A stretch of 13,379 nucleotides of DNA. It comes from Deltaproteobacteria bacterium. GTDB lineage: Bacteria; Desulfobacterota; G020345765. The position numbers and the translations under genes were made by a program. The notes under the pieces are model-generated. The model saw nothing but the letters and a program-made list of their open reading frames with translations, made no database searches and had not been told where the DNA came from. The stretch lies in contig JAUWWP010000033.1 in the NCBI GenBank assembly GCA_030616835.1, positions 1 to 13,379 of the forward strand. Direction: 5' to 3'. This document shows, piece by piece, positions 1 through 7,056 of this stretch. The stretch's first letter is position 1. Each line of letters begins with the position of its first letter.

Positions 1-393
1 AAGAAATCAAAAACTGAGGCAGTCCAGTCAGTTCTCGCTAAAAGACTAAAAGACGAAAATATCCATATTGGACCCAGTGATTATGTTCCCTGGCAGAAAG
101 ACAATAAAGTATGTTTCTTACGTATGGAGGGAAGAGGGTTTGCCGGAGTGCCTCTGACCCTGGAGCTGCGATTATCAGTTGAGGATTCCCCCAACAGTGC
201 CGGAGTGGCCATTGACGTAATAAGATACTGCCGGCTGGCCCGGGATCGAGGGGAGAGCGGTGCCCTTTTACCCATTTCCGCCTACTGTATGAAGCACCCT
301 CCCCAACAGATGAACGAGACCGAGGCCCGAGCATTAATTGAGGAATTTATCCGCCAGAGTGAGCTCACTTCCGCAACCGCCCGGATTTGGTAA
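1..393 (+). CDS. ino1: Inositol-3-phosphate synthase, C-terminal part (5' end outside window)
   Basis: This is the last 130 codons of a myo-inositol-1-phosphate synthase, a cytoplasmic NAD-dependent enzyme that converts glucose 6-phosphate to inositol 3-phosphate, the first step of inositol lipid or inositol osmolyte synthesis. The frame is open from base 1 and ends at TAA 391-393. Visible family landmarks are SDYVPW (codons 26-31), FLRMEGRGFAGVPLTLELRL (about 39-58) and VEDSPNSAGVAIDVIRYCRL (about 60-79). These match the conserved C-terminal catalytic and tetramer region of the archaeal/bacterial form of the enzyme. The family is usually 350-440 residues, so roughly a third is visible. An ATG at 124 lies inside this conserved block and is not the true start. 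No terminator hairpin with a T tract follows the stop. Confidence 0.93.
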   Translation, partial: KKSKTEAVQSVLAKRLKDENIHIGPSDYVPWQKDNKVCFLRMEGRGFAGVPLTLELRLSVEDSPNSAGVAIDVIRYCRLARDRGESGALLPISAYCMKHPPQQMNETEARALIEEFIRQSELTSATARIW

Positions 394-519
394 GAAAAGG
401 CCGGGACCCGCTCATAAGGATTTATCCGAGGCATTTCAAGTGCTCTGTTCCCTAAATACCTGCCACTAATCACTCCCTCAAGCTCTCTCCTCTTTATAAC
501 AATACGCTTAAGCGATTTG

Positions 520-525
520 TATAAT
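520..525 (+). promoter_or_regulatory. Possible -10 element (TATAAT) for the lipoprotein gene
   Basis: A perfect TATAAT within TTGTATAATATG lies about 126 bases upstream of the chosen ATG at 651. No good -35 box sits 16-18 bases upstream; the nearest AT-rich candidate (TTTATA, 493-498) is spaced too far. If used, transcription would start near 532 and the leader would carry the 536-550 palindrome. Weak support. Confidence 0.35.
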
Positions 526-535
526 ATGTAGATCG

Positions 536-550
536 TCCGCCTCAGGCGGA
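536..550. repeat. Short palindrome TCCGCCT-C-AGGCGGA
   Basis: The arms TCCGCCT (536-542) and AGGCGGA (544-550) are perfect inverted copies around one base. The same arms recur in this window at 11845-11860 with a GA loop, and a close variant occurs at 11747-11765. This marks a dispersed small palindrome family rather than a gene-specific terminator. There is no T run after it on either strand. Confidence 0.8.
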
Positions 551-650
551 TTTCTGGGGTAAACAAGGGAGATCCCTATCTCGTTTCTAATTGCTAAAGA
601 TATTAGGTTGTGTTATTTTGATTAAAAAAGACAAAGAATTTGGAGCTTTG

Positions 651-1814
651 ATGAGTAATTACCTAAGAATAATTTCAATTCTGGGAGTCCTTATACTCAG
701 TAGTTGTTCTAATAATATGCTTATTGGGGGGTCTCCTCTGGTTTATTCCTTTGATGGAAAGGGGTATCAGCTTGAGGCCGAGGCCTACCCCGGGGCTCAA
801 TTTAAAGCCTGGGAAAGAACTGATTACCTAATGCTGGAGCATCTGGTCCCGGTAAAAGGGGAATACCGGTTGAAGATTGTCAGCGAGAGAGAGAAGAATT
901 ATGTTAATGAATTGAAACTCCTAATTGTGGATCATCCTGCGGGGACGGAACTCCTTCCGGGAGAGGATGGCCGGCTTCATACCCTGAGCAATCCCGGCGA
1001 GCCTCTATCTGCCTTGGATAAGAAACTTAACAGTATTCTGCCCCTAATAAAAAAAAGGGATGATAAAAGCTGGGGAGATTCCTCCAGCCTACTGTCTTTG
1101 TTAATGAAAGGCCAGGATTGGGATTGGATAGACCTGAATTTTAAAAGATTCAAAAAATTGCGGCGGGCAAAACTAATCATCGAGGCAGTGAATACTCTCC
1201 AGGCCTCTCTGATGGAAAGGAATTATTTAGCTAAAAAGGGATACGGTTCCAGGAAGGGGCTAAAGAAAATGGGGGGTCTTCCCGAGGAACTCCAAGAATT
1301 CCAGCAGTGGAAGGAAGAGAACCTGGCTCTCCAGATCAGGCTCTGGAATGGTGATACCTGGGAGATTATGGCAAAAGGCCAGCCTATTGGTTCCCGAGCT
1401 GGTAGGAGGTTGGTCTTTCCCCTGGAGATAGGAGGGGTTAGGGGAGAGTGGATCAAGCTCCGACTGAAATCCACTTCCCTGGTCTGGAAGCTTGACAGGA
1501 TAGCAATTGATTTCTCCCCCCAAAGAAAGGTTGTAGTTAAGGAGGCCAAGCTAATAGATACCCGAAACTCCTCCGGGAACAAGCTTAGTAGGCTTCTACG
1601 AAAGAGGGATGATCGATATTATATTGCCAGGGAAGGGGAGAGTGCTGAACTTATTTTTAGGGCAATTCCCAAAACCAAGGGCTACCAGAGATCCTATCTG
1701 ATAAAGATTGGGGGGTATTATCAGGCTCAATTTCCTGAGCCCGGGGAAAAAATCCTGGACGAGCTTAATCGAGCCCTGAAGAGATTTTTTGGGGAAAAGA
1801 TTGGTTTATTGTAG
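651..1814 (+). CDS. Predicted lipoprotein of unknown function
   Basis: A 387-residue protein. I chose the ATG at 651 because GGAG (642-645) precedes it by 5 bases and because it yields a classic lipoprotein signal: a short basic start, then hydrophobic LRIISILGVLIL, then lipobox LSSC with Cys19 as the predicted lipidated residue. An upstream ATA/TTG reading to 591 would bury the signal behind 20 residues. The mature protein starts with a PLVYSFDGKGYQLEAEAYPG segment, followed by YLMLEHLVPVKGEYRLKIVSE and LLIVDHPAGTELLP. This resembles, from memory, an uncharacterised beta-rich N-terminal region found next to TPR proteins in several bacterial phyla. The C-terminal half (WNGDTWEIMAKGQPIG, then SLVWKLDRIAIDFSP and RSYLIKIGGYYQ) looks beta-rich as well. 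The middle (about 120-220) is Lys/Leu-rich and probably helical. It is likely anchored at the outer or cytoplasmic membrane. The stop codon lies at the left edge of the 1811-2080 inverted repeat. Function unknown. Confidence 0.8.
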   Translation: MSNYLRIISILGVLILSSCSNNMLIGGSPLVYSFDGKGYQLEAEAYPGAQFKAWERTDYLMLEHLVPVKGEYRLKIVSEREKNYVNELKLLIVDHPAGTELLPGEDGRLHTLSNPGEPLSALDKKLNSILPLIKKRDDKSWGDSSSLLSLLMKGQDWDWIDLNFKRFKKLRRAKLIIEAVNTLQASLMERNYLAKKGYGSRKGLKKMGGLPEELQEFQQWKEENLALQIRLWNGDTWEIMAKGQPIGSRAGRRLVFPLEIGGVRGEWIKLRLKSTSLVWKLDRIAIDFSPQRKVVVKEAKLIDTRNSSGNKLSRLLRKRDDRYYIAREGESAELIFRAIPKTKGYQRSYLIKIGGYYQAQFPEPGEKILDELNRALKRFFGEKIGLL

Positions 1815-2080
1815 CTGCAATTTGGACATAAGGAAAATATTTAGAATTTCCAAGATTTCCCCCAGGGTAAGGCTTCTCTCGCAAAATAATGACCCCGAGT
1901 ACTTCCCATGAACGGCGGGCTCCCTTTCCCCCTGACCTACGGTCAGGGGCCGGGAAGCCTCGCCTAAAATTAGAAAAATAAAGGTTAGTAGAAAAATTAA
2001 GCTTTTGATTTTCTGGTATTTTGCTTTGTTCAGCCTTCCCCTGGGAAAAGTAATTATCTTTATGTCCGAATTACAGTTAT
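1811..2080. repeat. Long imperfect inverted repeat filling the intergenic region (MITE-like)
   Basis: The two ends of this gap are inverted copies. GCAATTTGGACATAA (1817-1831) pairs with TTATGTCCGAATTAC (2060-2074) at 13 of 15 positions, and similarity continues outward over the TAG stop and inward. Further in, TTTCCCCCAGGGTAAGGCT (about 1856-1874) matches the complement of AGCCTTCCCCTGGGAAAA (about 2032-2049), and GCAAAATA (1881-1888) has an inverted partner TATTTTGC at about 2018-2025. The centre holds the tight palindrome at 1929-1949. No ORF lies inside. The shape suggests a small non-autonomous mobile element or its decayed remains. No target-site duplication could be defined. Confidence 0.6.
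1929..1949. repeat. Perfect hairpin CCCCTGACC-TAC-GGTCAGGGG
   Basis: Nine-base arms (1929-1937 and 1941-1949) flank a 3-base loop. It sits near the centre of the larger inverted repeat and would form the tip of a cruciform or RNA stem. It could weakly terminate transcription from the lipoprotein gene, but no T run follows. Confidence 0.8.
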
Positions 2081-2103
2081 CGTAGAGGAAGGAAAGGACT
2101 TAA

Positions 2104-2946
2104 ATGTCAAGCTTCGGCACCCTCTACTTAGTATCCACCCCTATTGGCAACCTTGAGGATATCAGCTTAAGGGCGCTACGAATCTTGAGGGATGTTGATA
2201 TTATTGCCGCTGAGGATACCCGGCATACCAAAAAACTGCTTAGCCATTATCAGATCTCCTCTTCTCTGACCAGCTATTTTGAGCACAATAAATTTCAGAA
2301 GGGAGGGTACCTGCTTACAAAATTGAAGCAGGGGAAGGAAGTTGCCCTGGTATCAGATGCCGGGACCCCCGGGGTCTCCGATCCCGGTTACCATCTTATC
2401 CAACTGGCCCTGGAAAATTCCATTCGGATAGTTCCTATCCCCGGCTCCTCGGCGGTTATCGCTGCTCTGAGTGTCTCCGGGCTTCCAACCGATAGCTTCA
2501 TATTCGAAGGTTTTCTCCCGGCTCAGAGAGGGAAGAGGAAGAAATATTTGGAAAAACTAAAGGATGAAAGGAGAACAACAGTTTTCTATGAATCTCCCAA
2601 GCGATTGTTGGCTACCCTTAGAGATATAAAGGAGACTGTGGAAGACCGGGATATTGCAGTGTGTCGTGAGCTTACTAAAATTCATGAGGAGGTCCTCAGA
2701 GGAACGGTAGATGAAGTAATTGGGGAGCTAAAAGAAAAGAAGATCAGGGGTGAGGTTACCCTGATAGTAGCAGGAAGAAAGAAATCCAGGGCTCGCTCCC
2801 AGGATCCTTTACTGGAAGAGATAAAAAGGCATCAGAAGGACTCGGGCCTACCTCTAAAGGAAATCATTGAACTTATTGCGAAACAGAGAGGGATTCCCCG
2901 GAAAGAGGTTTATCAGGAAAGCCTGAAATTGCAGAGGGTGAAGTAG
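2104..2946 (+). CDS. rsmI: 16S rRNA (cytidine-1402-2'-O)-methyltransferase RsmI
   Basis: A 280-residue SAM-dependent tetrapyrrole-methylase-fold enzyme that 2'-O-methylates C1402 in the decoding centre of 16S rRNA, in the cytoplasm. Family motifs in order: STPIGNLEDISLRAL (residues 11-25), AAEDTRHTKKLL (35-46), SDAGTPGVSDPG (84-95), PIPGSSAVIAALS (111-123) and FYESPKRL (161-168). The C-terminal tail LKEIIELIAKQRGIPRKEVY is the usual RsmI helical tail. The length is normal for the family. The ATG at 2104 follows AGGAAAGGA (about 2090-2098). A same-strand run with the 64-residue protein and hflX follows at 70 and 27 bases spacing, which suggests a ribosome-related transcription unit, though a possible promoter lies in the 70-base gap. 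Confidence 0.97.
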   Translation: MSSFGTLYLVSTPIGNLEDISLRALRILRDVDIIAAEDTRHTKKLLSHYQISSSLTSYFEHNKFQKGGYLLTKLKQGKEVALVSDAGTPGVSDPGYHLIQLALENSIRIVPIPGSSAVIAALSVSGLPTDSFIFEGFLPAQRGKRKKYLEKLKDERRTTVFYESPKRLLATLRDIKETVEDRDIAVCRELTKIHEEVLRGTVDEVIGELKEKKIRGEVTLIVAGRKKSRARSQDPLLEEIKRHQKDSGLPLKEIIELIAKQRGIPRKEVYQESLKLQRVK

Positions 2947-2957
2947 GCCGCCTTTTC

Positions 2958-2986
2958 TTGACAGAAGAGGAAATTTTAAGTATTCA
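2958..2986 (+). promoter_or_regulatory. Possible sigma-70-type promoter upstream of the 64-residue protein
   Basis: A perfect -35 TTGACA (2958-2963) is followed after 17 bases by TATTCA (2981-2986), which matches only the TAT part of the -10 consensus. It would give a leader of about 25 bases to the ATG at 3017. Suggestive only. Confidence 0.35.
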
Positions 2987-3016
2987 TAAAGAGAGAATTA
3001 AAATAGGGGGTATCTA

Positions 3017-3211
3017 ATGAAAAGGTTTATTCTTGGATTTATTCTCGGGATTGTAGCCAGTTTTATCTTTGTCTATTTTGGAGGGGGGAGGCAGATCGAG
3101 GATCTGGGAAGGAGAACACGACAGGTGGAAGAAAAGATAAAGAATGAAGTAAAGCAGACCATAGAGAAGGCCAGGGAGGTTGGGAACGATACGAAGAAGA
3201 TTGGTGAATAA
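3017..3211 (+). CDS. Small membrane protein with a coiled-coil tail
   Basis: A 64-residue protein. Residues 4-22 (FILGFILGIVASFIFVYFG) form a single membrane segment after MKR, so the N-terminus is probably inside or serves as an uncleaved anchor. Residues 25-60 are highly charged and heptad-like (RQIEDLGRRTRQVEEKIKNE onward), predicted to be a coiled coil. This layout resembles small YtxH-type membrane proteins, but similarity is by architecture only. An AGGGGG (about 3005-3010) precedes the ATG. It lies between rsmI and hflX on the same strand. Function unknown. Confidence 0.7.
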   Translation: MKRFILGFILGIVASFIFVYFGGGRQIEDLGRRTRQVEEKIKNEVKQTIEKAREVGNDTKKIGE

Positions 3212-3238
3212 ATTAGGTAAATCTTAGAGAAGAGATAT

Positions 3239-4951
3239 TTGATCTTCAGAAATCTTGTTTTGAGCCCCGATGGGCATCGGGGTCGAAGGAAAGGAGTATT
3301 TATTAAGAGGATTTACGGAACAATCAGCGGGCTAAAAGCCAATCAACAGAAGAAGATTCAAAATATCTATCACCGGAAAATACCCCCCCATATGCTGATC
3401 ACCGGTGAGCTGGCCAGATATCTTGCCGAGGTTTCGCAGCACATTGCTCGTCAGTTGGGAATACTGGTGAATCGTAAGGGCACGGTTGAATATGTAATCG
3501 CTGGCGATGCCAAGAAGATTATCTTGCCAGAACTGGAGCGAATGCGCAGTGGACCTGGCCGGCTCCGGGGTCTGCGTTTCCTTCATACCCACCTTAACGG
3601 TGAAGGATTGACACATGATGATCTTACCGACCTGGCCCTGCTCAGACTTGACCTGATTGCTGCTATCGAAGCCCGGTCTGAGGGGACTGCCGGAAGGCTT
3701 CACATAGCCCACCTGCTCCCGGAAAATAGCCAGGAAAAGCCGTGGGAAATCCTTCCTCCGATCTGGCTTCATCAACTGGATCTGAATTTTCTGGATCTGG
3801 TTAACTCCCTGGAGGAGGAGTTTGCCGGCCAAATCCGGGCGAGAGTGGTTGACCGATCCCGAGAGCGAGCTATCCTGGTAAGTGTCTACACCGGACCAAA
3901 ATATCTGGCTGAGGATTCAATGGAAGAGTTGAAGGAGTTGGTTAGATCCAGCGGAGTAACCATCCTGGATATAGTCTTTCAACACCGTACTCAAATTCAT
4001 CCTAAGTACCTTATGGGGAAAGGAAAGCTGGAGGAGTTCGTCATTAGAAGCATGCAGTTGGGTGCTGATGTTATTATCTTCGACCAGAATCTCACTCCAG
4101 TCCAGGAGAAGGTCATCTCCGAGAACATCGAGGTTAAGATCGTTGACCGCACCCAGCTTATTCTCGACATATTTGCTCAGCGTGCCCAGAGCCAGGACGG
4201 AAAGATCCAGGTGGAGCTTGCGCAGCTACGATACCTTCTTCCCCGATTAGCTACCAAGAATACCGCCATGTCCCGACTCACCGGAGGTATCGGGGCGAGA
4301 GGGCCAGGGGAGACCAAGCTCGAGATCAATCGGCGCCGGGTGCGCGACCGAATCGCCACTCTGGAAAAGAAGATCGATGAGCTCAGCAAGAGCCGTGCTC
4401 AGCAGCGGGCTAAGAGGAAGGCGGCGGGACTGCCAATCATCTCCATTATTGGCTATACTAATGCCGGTAAGTCCACCCTGCTTAACTCACTGACCGAGAG
4501 CAAGGTAGTCACCCGGGACCTGCTCTTTGCTACCCTTGATCCGAGCAGTAGGAGGCTGCGCTTTCCTGAGGAGCGAGAGGTGATCATCACCGATACCGTT
4601 GGTTTCATCAAGGATCTTCCTCCGGATTTAATTGCTGCCTTTCGACCCACCCTGGAGGAGCTGAAGGAAGCTAACCTCTTACTTCTGGTTGTGGACATCA
4701 GCAGTCCCCGGTGGGAAGATCACATCCGATCGGTTAACCAGATCTTAGCCGGGCTAAAGCTTGACCATATTCCCCGGCTATTAGTGTTCAATAAACAGGA
4801 TAAGGTTTCCCCGGAGTTGGCAGCCAATATCTGCCGCGGGCACCAGGGTATCTCCATTTCTGCCCTCCAGCAGGAAAGTTTGCCGGCCCTGGTAGAGGCC
4901 GTCAGTCATAGAATATGGGGCGGGAAAGGCAATGGATGTTTATCCAATTGA
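3239..4951 (+). CDS. hflX: GTPase HflX, long form
   Basis: HflX is a GTPase that binds the 50S ribosomal subunit and splits stalled ribosomes under stress. From the TTG at 3239 (570 residues) the order is: an N-terminal extension domain (IYGTISGLKANQQKK to about residue 200) typical of the long HflX seen in some bacterial phyla; the HflX N-domain (TGPKYLAEDSMEELKELV and after); the signature GGIGARGPGETKLE (349-362) leading into a coiled-coil linker; and a G domain with G1 GYTNAGKST (405-413), G3 DTVGF (452-456) and G4 NKQD (518-521). The start is uncertain. The TTG reading includes a palindrome (3265-3282) and has only a weak binding site. A strong AAAGGAG (3290-3296) instead stands 5 bases before an ATT at 3302, where the family-like sequence (KRIYGTISGLK) begins. 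I keep 3239 as the outer limit. The 3' end overlaps the next ORF by 20 bases. Confidence 0.97.
   Translation: MIFRNLVLSPDGHRGRRKGVFIKRIYGTISGLKANQQKKIQNIYHRKIPPHMLITGELARYLAEVSQHIARQLGILVNRKGTVEYVIAGDAKKIILPELERMRSGPGRLRGLRFLHTHLNGEGLTHDDLTDLALLRLDLIAAIEARSEGTAGRLHIAHLLPENSQEKPWEILPPIWLHQLDLNFLDLVNSLEEEFAGQIRARVVDRSRERAILVSVYTGPKYLAEDSMEELKELVRSSGVTILDIVFQHRTQIHPKYLMGKGKLEEFVIRSMQLGADVIIFDQNLTPVQEKVISENIEVKIVDRTQLILDIFAQRAQSQDGKIQVELAQLRYLLPRLATKNTAMSRLTGGIGARGPGETKLEINRRRVRDRIATLEKKIDELSKSRAQQRAKRKAAGLPIISIIGYTNAGKSTLLNSLTESKVVTRDLLFATLDPSSRRLRFPEEREVIITDTVGFIKDLPPDLIAAFRPTLEELKEANLLLLVVDISSPRWEDHIRSVNQILAGLKLDHIPRLLVFNKQDKVSPELAANICRGHQGISISALQQESLPALVEAVSHRIWGGKGNGCLSN
3265..3282. repeat. 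Palindrome CCCCGATG-GG-CATCGGGG before the hflX family-like start
   Basis: Eight-base arms (3265-3272, 3275-3282) with a 2-base loop. It lies between the TTG at 3239 and the Shine-Dalgarno-like AAAGGAG at 3290-3296. It could be another dispersed palindrome or an RNA hairpin affecting hflX translation. No T run follows, so it is unlikely to be an intrinsic terminator. Confidence 0.75.
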
Positions 4952-5183
4952 GCATCGGGGTCTTTTCCTGAGCATAATTACTGATTATGATCTCAGTTTT
5001 AAGGAACTACACTTACTTCTGGATCGCTTGATGGAGGAAGAGGTCTTCGGTCCGGGAAGGAATGAGCCGGGAGACGGGTGCTTCTATGACCTCGTGATTG
5101 ATGGCTGGAAATATGTGGTAGATGCCCAGGGTTATGAGGTTGTTATCTACCAGAAGACGCTCGCTGAGAAGGGGAAATCTTAA
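4932..5183 (+). CDS. Hypothetical 83-residue protein overlapping hflX
   Basis: An ATG at 4932 opens inside the last 20 bases of hflX in another frame, the usual layout for translational coupling; GGGCGGGAAAGG lies just upstream but close to the ATG. The product is soluble and acidic in the middle (DRLMEEEVFGPGRNEPGDGC), with a possible beta-rich second half (FYDLVIDGWKYVVDAQGYEV). There is no signal peptide or membrane segment. Its stop shares the TTAA with the stop of the convergent amidohydrolase gene (4-base overlap), so the ORF is hemmed in on both sides. I do not recognise the family. It is probably real because it fills the space exactly, but this is not certain. Confidence 0.55.
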   Translation: MDVYPIEHRGLFLSIITDYDLSFKELHLLLDRLMEEEVFGPGRNEPGDGCFYDLVIDGWKYVVDAQGYEVVIYQKTLAEKGKS

Positions 5184-6760
5184 GCCAGGGTAAGTATCTT
5201 TCCTCCCCTCACCCCGGTATGCTCCCCTTCTTCCACAGTTATTTTTCCATTAACAATTACATATTTGATCCCCTGGGGATACCGGTGGGGATCGGCATAG
5301 CTCGCCCGGTCCTCTATCTTCTGGGGATCAAAAATAACGATATCCGCAAAGTTTCCCTTCTTAAGCACTCCCCGCTCCTTTATCCGCAGTTTCCGACAGG
5401 GATCGAGGGTCATCTTTCTTATTGCCCGACTCCGCTCCAGAAGCCTTTCCTCCCGCACATATTTACTTAAGATCCGGGGAAAGGTGCCGTAAGCCCGGGG
5501 ATGGGGCCTACCCTGGCTTAATGCTCCGTAGTTAGCCCGGAGAGCGGCGTCACTGCCTACCATACAGTAGGATTTGGTAATTATTCGTTTAAGATTCTCC
5601 TCGCACATAGTAAAATAGGTGGCGGTCACCCGACCTTCTTCCTGGTAGAGGAGATCAAGAGTAAAGTCCAGGATTTCCTTACCCTCTGATCTGGCTGCCT
5701 GAGAGAGCTTCTGACCTTCGTATTTCTTATTTTCCTCCAAAAGAACCTGGAATATGGCTACGTTGTCCCAATAATCATCAGGGTATTCACGGGAAATATC
5801 TTCTTTTACTTTCTCCCTTTCTCCCGGGTTCCTGAGCCTGCTCAGCATCTTTTCCCGGCCGCCCTGAAGCGCCCATTGAGGGAGGATGGAGGTCAAGACG
5901 GTGTGGGAGGCCAAATAGGGATAGCAGTCACAATTTACCCTAATCCCTTCCCTTTGTGCCTCTTCAATTAGCTGGAGGACAGTATCAATTTTGTTCCAAT
6001 TCTCTCTTTCCGAAAGCTTCAGGTGGGAGATCTGGATTGGGATGTTAGCCTCCCTCCCGACCTTTAGGGCTTCCTGGAGCGCCTCGATTACCTCCTTACC
6101 CTCGCTCCGCAGATGAAAGGCAAAGATGCCCCCGTATTTCCTTACTGTCTTACCCAGCGTAATTAGCTCCGGCAATCTGGCAAAGCATCCCGGAGGATAG
6201 ATCAGGCCGGCGGAGATACCGAACGCCCCCTCCTTCATCCCGGCTGCCGCTCCCTGGATCATCTGCTTAAGCTCATCCTCAGTAGGCCTACCATCCTTTC
6301 CTCCCATCACCGAACTCCGGAGGTTTCCCTGACCAATTAGTGATCCAAAATTAATCGAGATTCCTTTTTTAGTAAGCTCCTGGTAATATTCTCTTAAGGT
6401 TTTCCACTGCGGATCCAGGCCAAAGGCCTTTCGGGAAGACTCTCTCCTTTCCTCAGCGGCTTCTCCCCAGATGGGAGCGGCGGAGGATCCGCAGTTTCCG
6501 CCGATCTCCGTAGTCACCCCCTGACGGACCTTACTTTCGGCCTGGGGGTTAATAAGAATGTGGTAATCAGAATGGCCGTGAATATCAATAAATCCCGGAC
6601 AGACGGCCAAGCCACTGCCATTAATGATCCTCTTTGCCTTCTTAGAAACTTTCTCACTTACTGCCACTATCCTCTTTCCCCTTACTGTTAGGTGTCCCGG
6701 AAAACCAGGTCCACCAGTCCCATCATAAATAGTGGCATCTTTTATCAATAGGTCATCCAT
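5180..6760 (-). CDS. Amidohydrolase, N-acyl-D-amino-acid deacylase family
   Basis: A 526-residue zinc amidohydrolase related to D-aminoacylase, which removes the acyl group from N-acyl-D-amino acids in the cytoplasm. Visible motifs are the N-terminal beta-sandwich start (DDLLIKDATIYDGTG), the metal-binding HGHSD (61-65), GGNCG with Cys90 (87-91), His216 in FAFHLRSEG, His246 in QISHLK, and GSDA with Asp404 as the likely catalytic acid. The Cys/His/His/Asp pattern corresponds to the metal ligands and acid of Alcaligenes D-aminoacylase. RPHPRAYGTFPRILSKYVRE and the C-terminal GNFADIVIFDP are also family signatures. Length is normal. GSDA replaces the more usual GSDG, a mild difference. The start codon ATG (6760) has AAGGGAG 10 bases upstream. 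Related enzymes include dihydroorotase-like and D-glutamate deacylases, so the exact substrate is uncertain. No convincing promoter is visible. Confidence 0.94.
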   Translation of the reverse strand: MDDLLIKDATIYDGTGGPGFPGHLTVRGKRIVAVSEKVSKKAKRIINGSGLAVCPGFIDIHGHSDYHILINPQAESKVRQGVTTEIGGNCGSSAAPIWGEAAEERRESSRKAFGLDPQWKTLREYYQELTKKGISINFGSLIGQGNLRSSVMGGKDGRPTEDELKQMIQGAAAGMKEGAFGISAGLIYPPGCFARLPELITLGKTVRKYGGIFAFHLRSEGKEVIEALQEALKVGREANIPIQISHLKLSERENWNKIDTVLQLIEEAQREGIRVNCDCYPYLASHTVLTSILPQWALQGGREKMLSRLRNPGEREKVKEDISREYPDDYWDNVAIFQVLLEENKKYEGQKLSQAARSEGKEILDFTLDLLYQEEGRVTATYFTMCEENLKRIITKSYCMVGSDAALRANYGALSQGRPHPRAYGTFPRILSKYVREERLLERSRAIRKMTLDPCRKLRIKERGVLKKGNFADIVIFDPQKIEDRASYADPHRYPQGIKYVIVNGKITVEEGEHTGVRGGKILTLA

Positions 6761-7056
6761 CTAAGTGGAGCTCCCTTAAAACCCTGTCCTGAGCCTGTCG
6801 AGGAATCGGTTGGGTTAAACGGTTGGGGTTGCGCAGCTCGTATCGGTATTAGTATAGTGGTTAACGAAACTTATCCTGAGGAGGCTGGCCTCTCCTTCGA
6901 GACGAAGCCTTCGGCTTCTCCTCAGGAAATCGGCCAGCCGTCTCGAAGGGCGAGTAGCGCAACCGAATAACTAATGGGTGTCTGGTCAACTTGTCGAACT
7001 ATAGTCCTGCTAATCGGATTAGTGTAGAGTCCAAACCACATTAGTGGGGGCTTTGC
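6761..7056. other. Intergenic region between the amidohydrolase gene and argF
   Basis: These 296 bases have no gene. They hold a partial dispersed repeat (CCTGTCCTGAGCCTGTCGAG, about 6784-6803), the composite inverted-repeat element at 6827-6964, and a small palindrome CTAATC-G-GATTAG (7010-7022). No intrinsic terminator with a T run is visible for argF. Confidence 0.65.
6827..6964. repeat. Composite inverted-repeat element, about 138 bp
   Basis: The ends are inverted copies: GGTTGCGCAGCTCG (6827-6840) and CGAGTAGCGCAACC (6951-6964) match at 12 of 14 positions. Inside are two interleaved perfect inverted pairs, CCTGAGGAG (6875-6883) with CTCCTCAGG (6918-6926), and CCTTCGAGACG (6894-6904) with CGTCTCGAAGG (6939-6949). 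CTGGCC/GGCCAG lie next to them, and there is a tight hairpin GAAGCC-TTC-GGCTTC (6904-6918). The interleaved pairs cannot all form at once. No coding potential. Probably a non-autonomous, dispersed element. Confidence 0.7.

Larger units (their letters stand above)
394..650. other. Intergenic region between ino1 and the lipoprotein gene
   Basis: These 257 bases hold no convincing gene. They contain a possible -10 box (TATAAT, 520-525), a 15-bp palindrome (536-550) and the ribosome binding site of the following gene (GGAG, 642-645). The frame of the next gene is open from about 591, but that stretch has no signal-peptide or coding character and is better treated as leader. Confidence 0.6.

Noticed and set aside
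591..650. N-terminal extension of the lipoprotein gene
   Set aside because: It would place 20 residues before a perfect lipoprotein signal peptide; the ATG at 651 has its own ribosome site.
1929..1949. Hairpin as an intrinsic terminator
   Set aside because: Good stem but no T run on either strand; better seen as the centre of the larger inverted repeat.
3332..3832. 166-codon - strand ORF
   Set aside because: Lies opposite the conserved HflX N-terminal domain; shadow frame.
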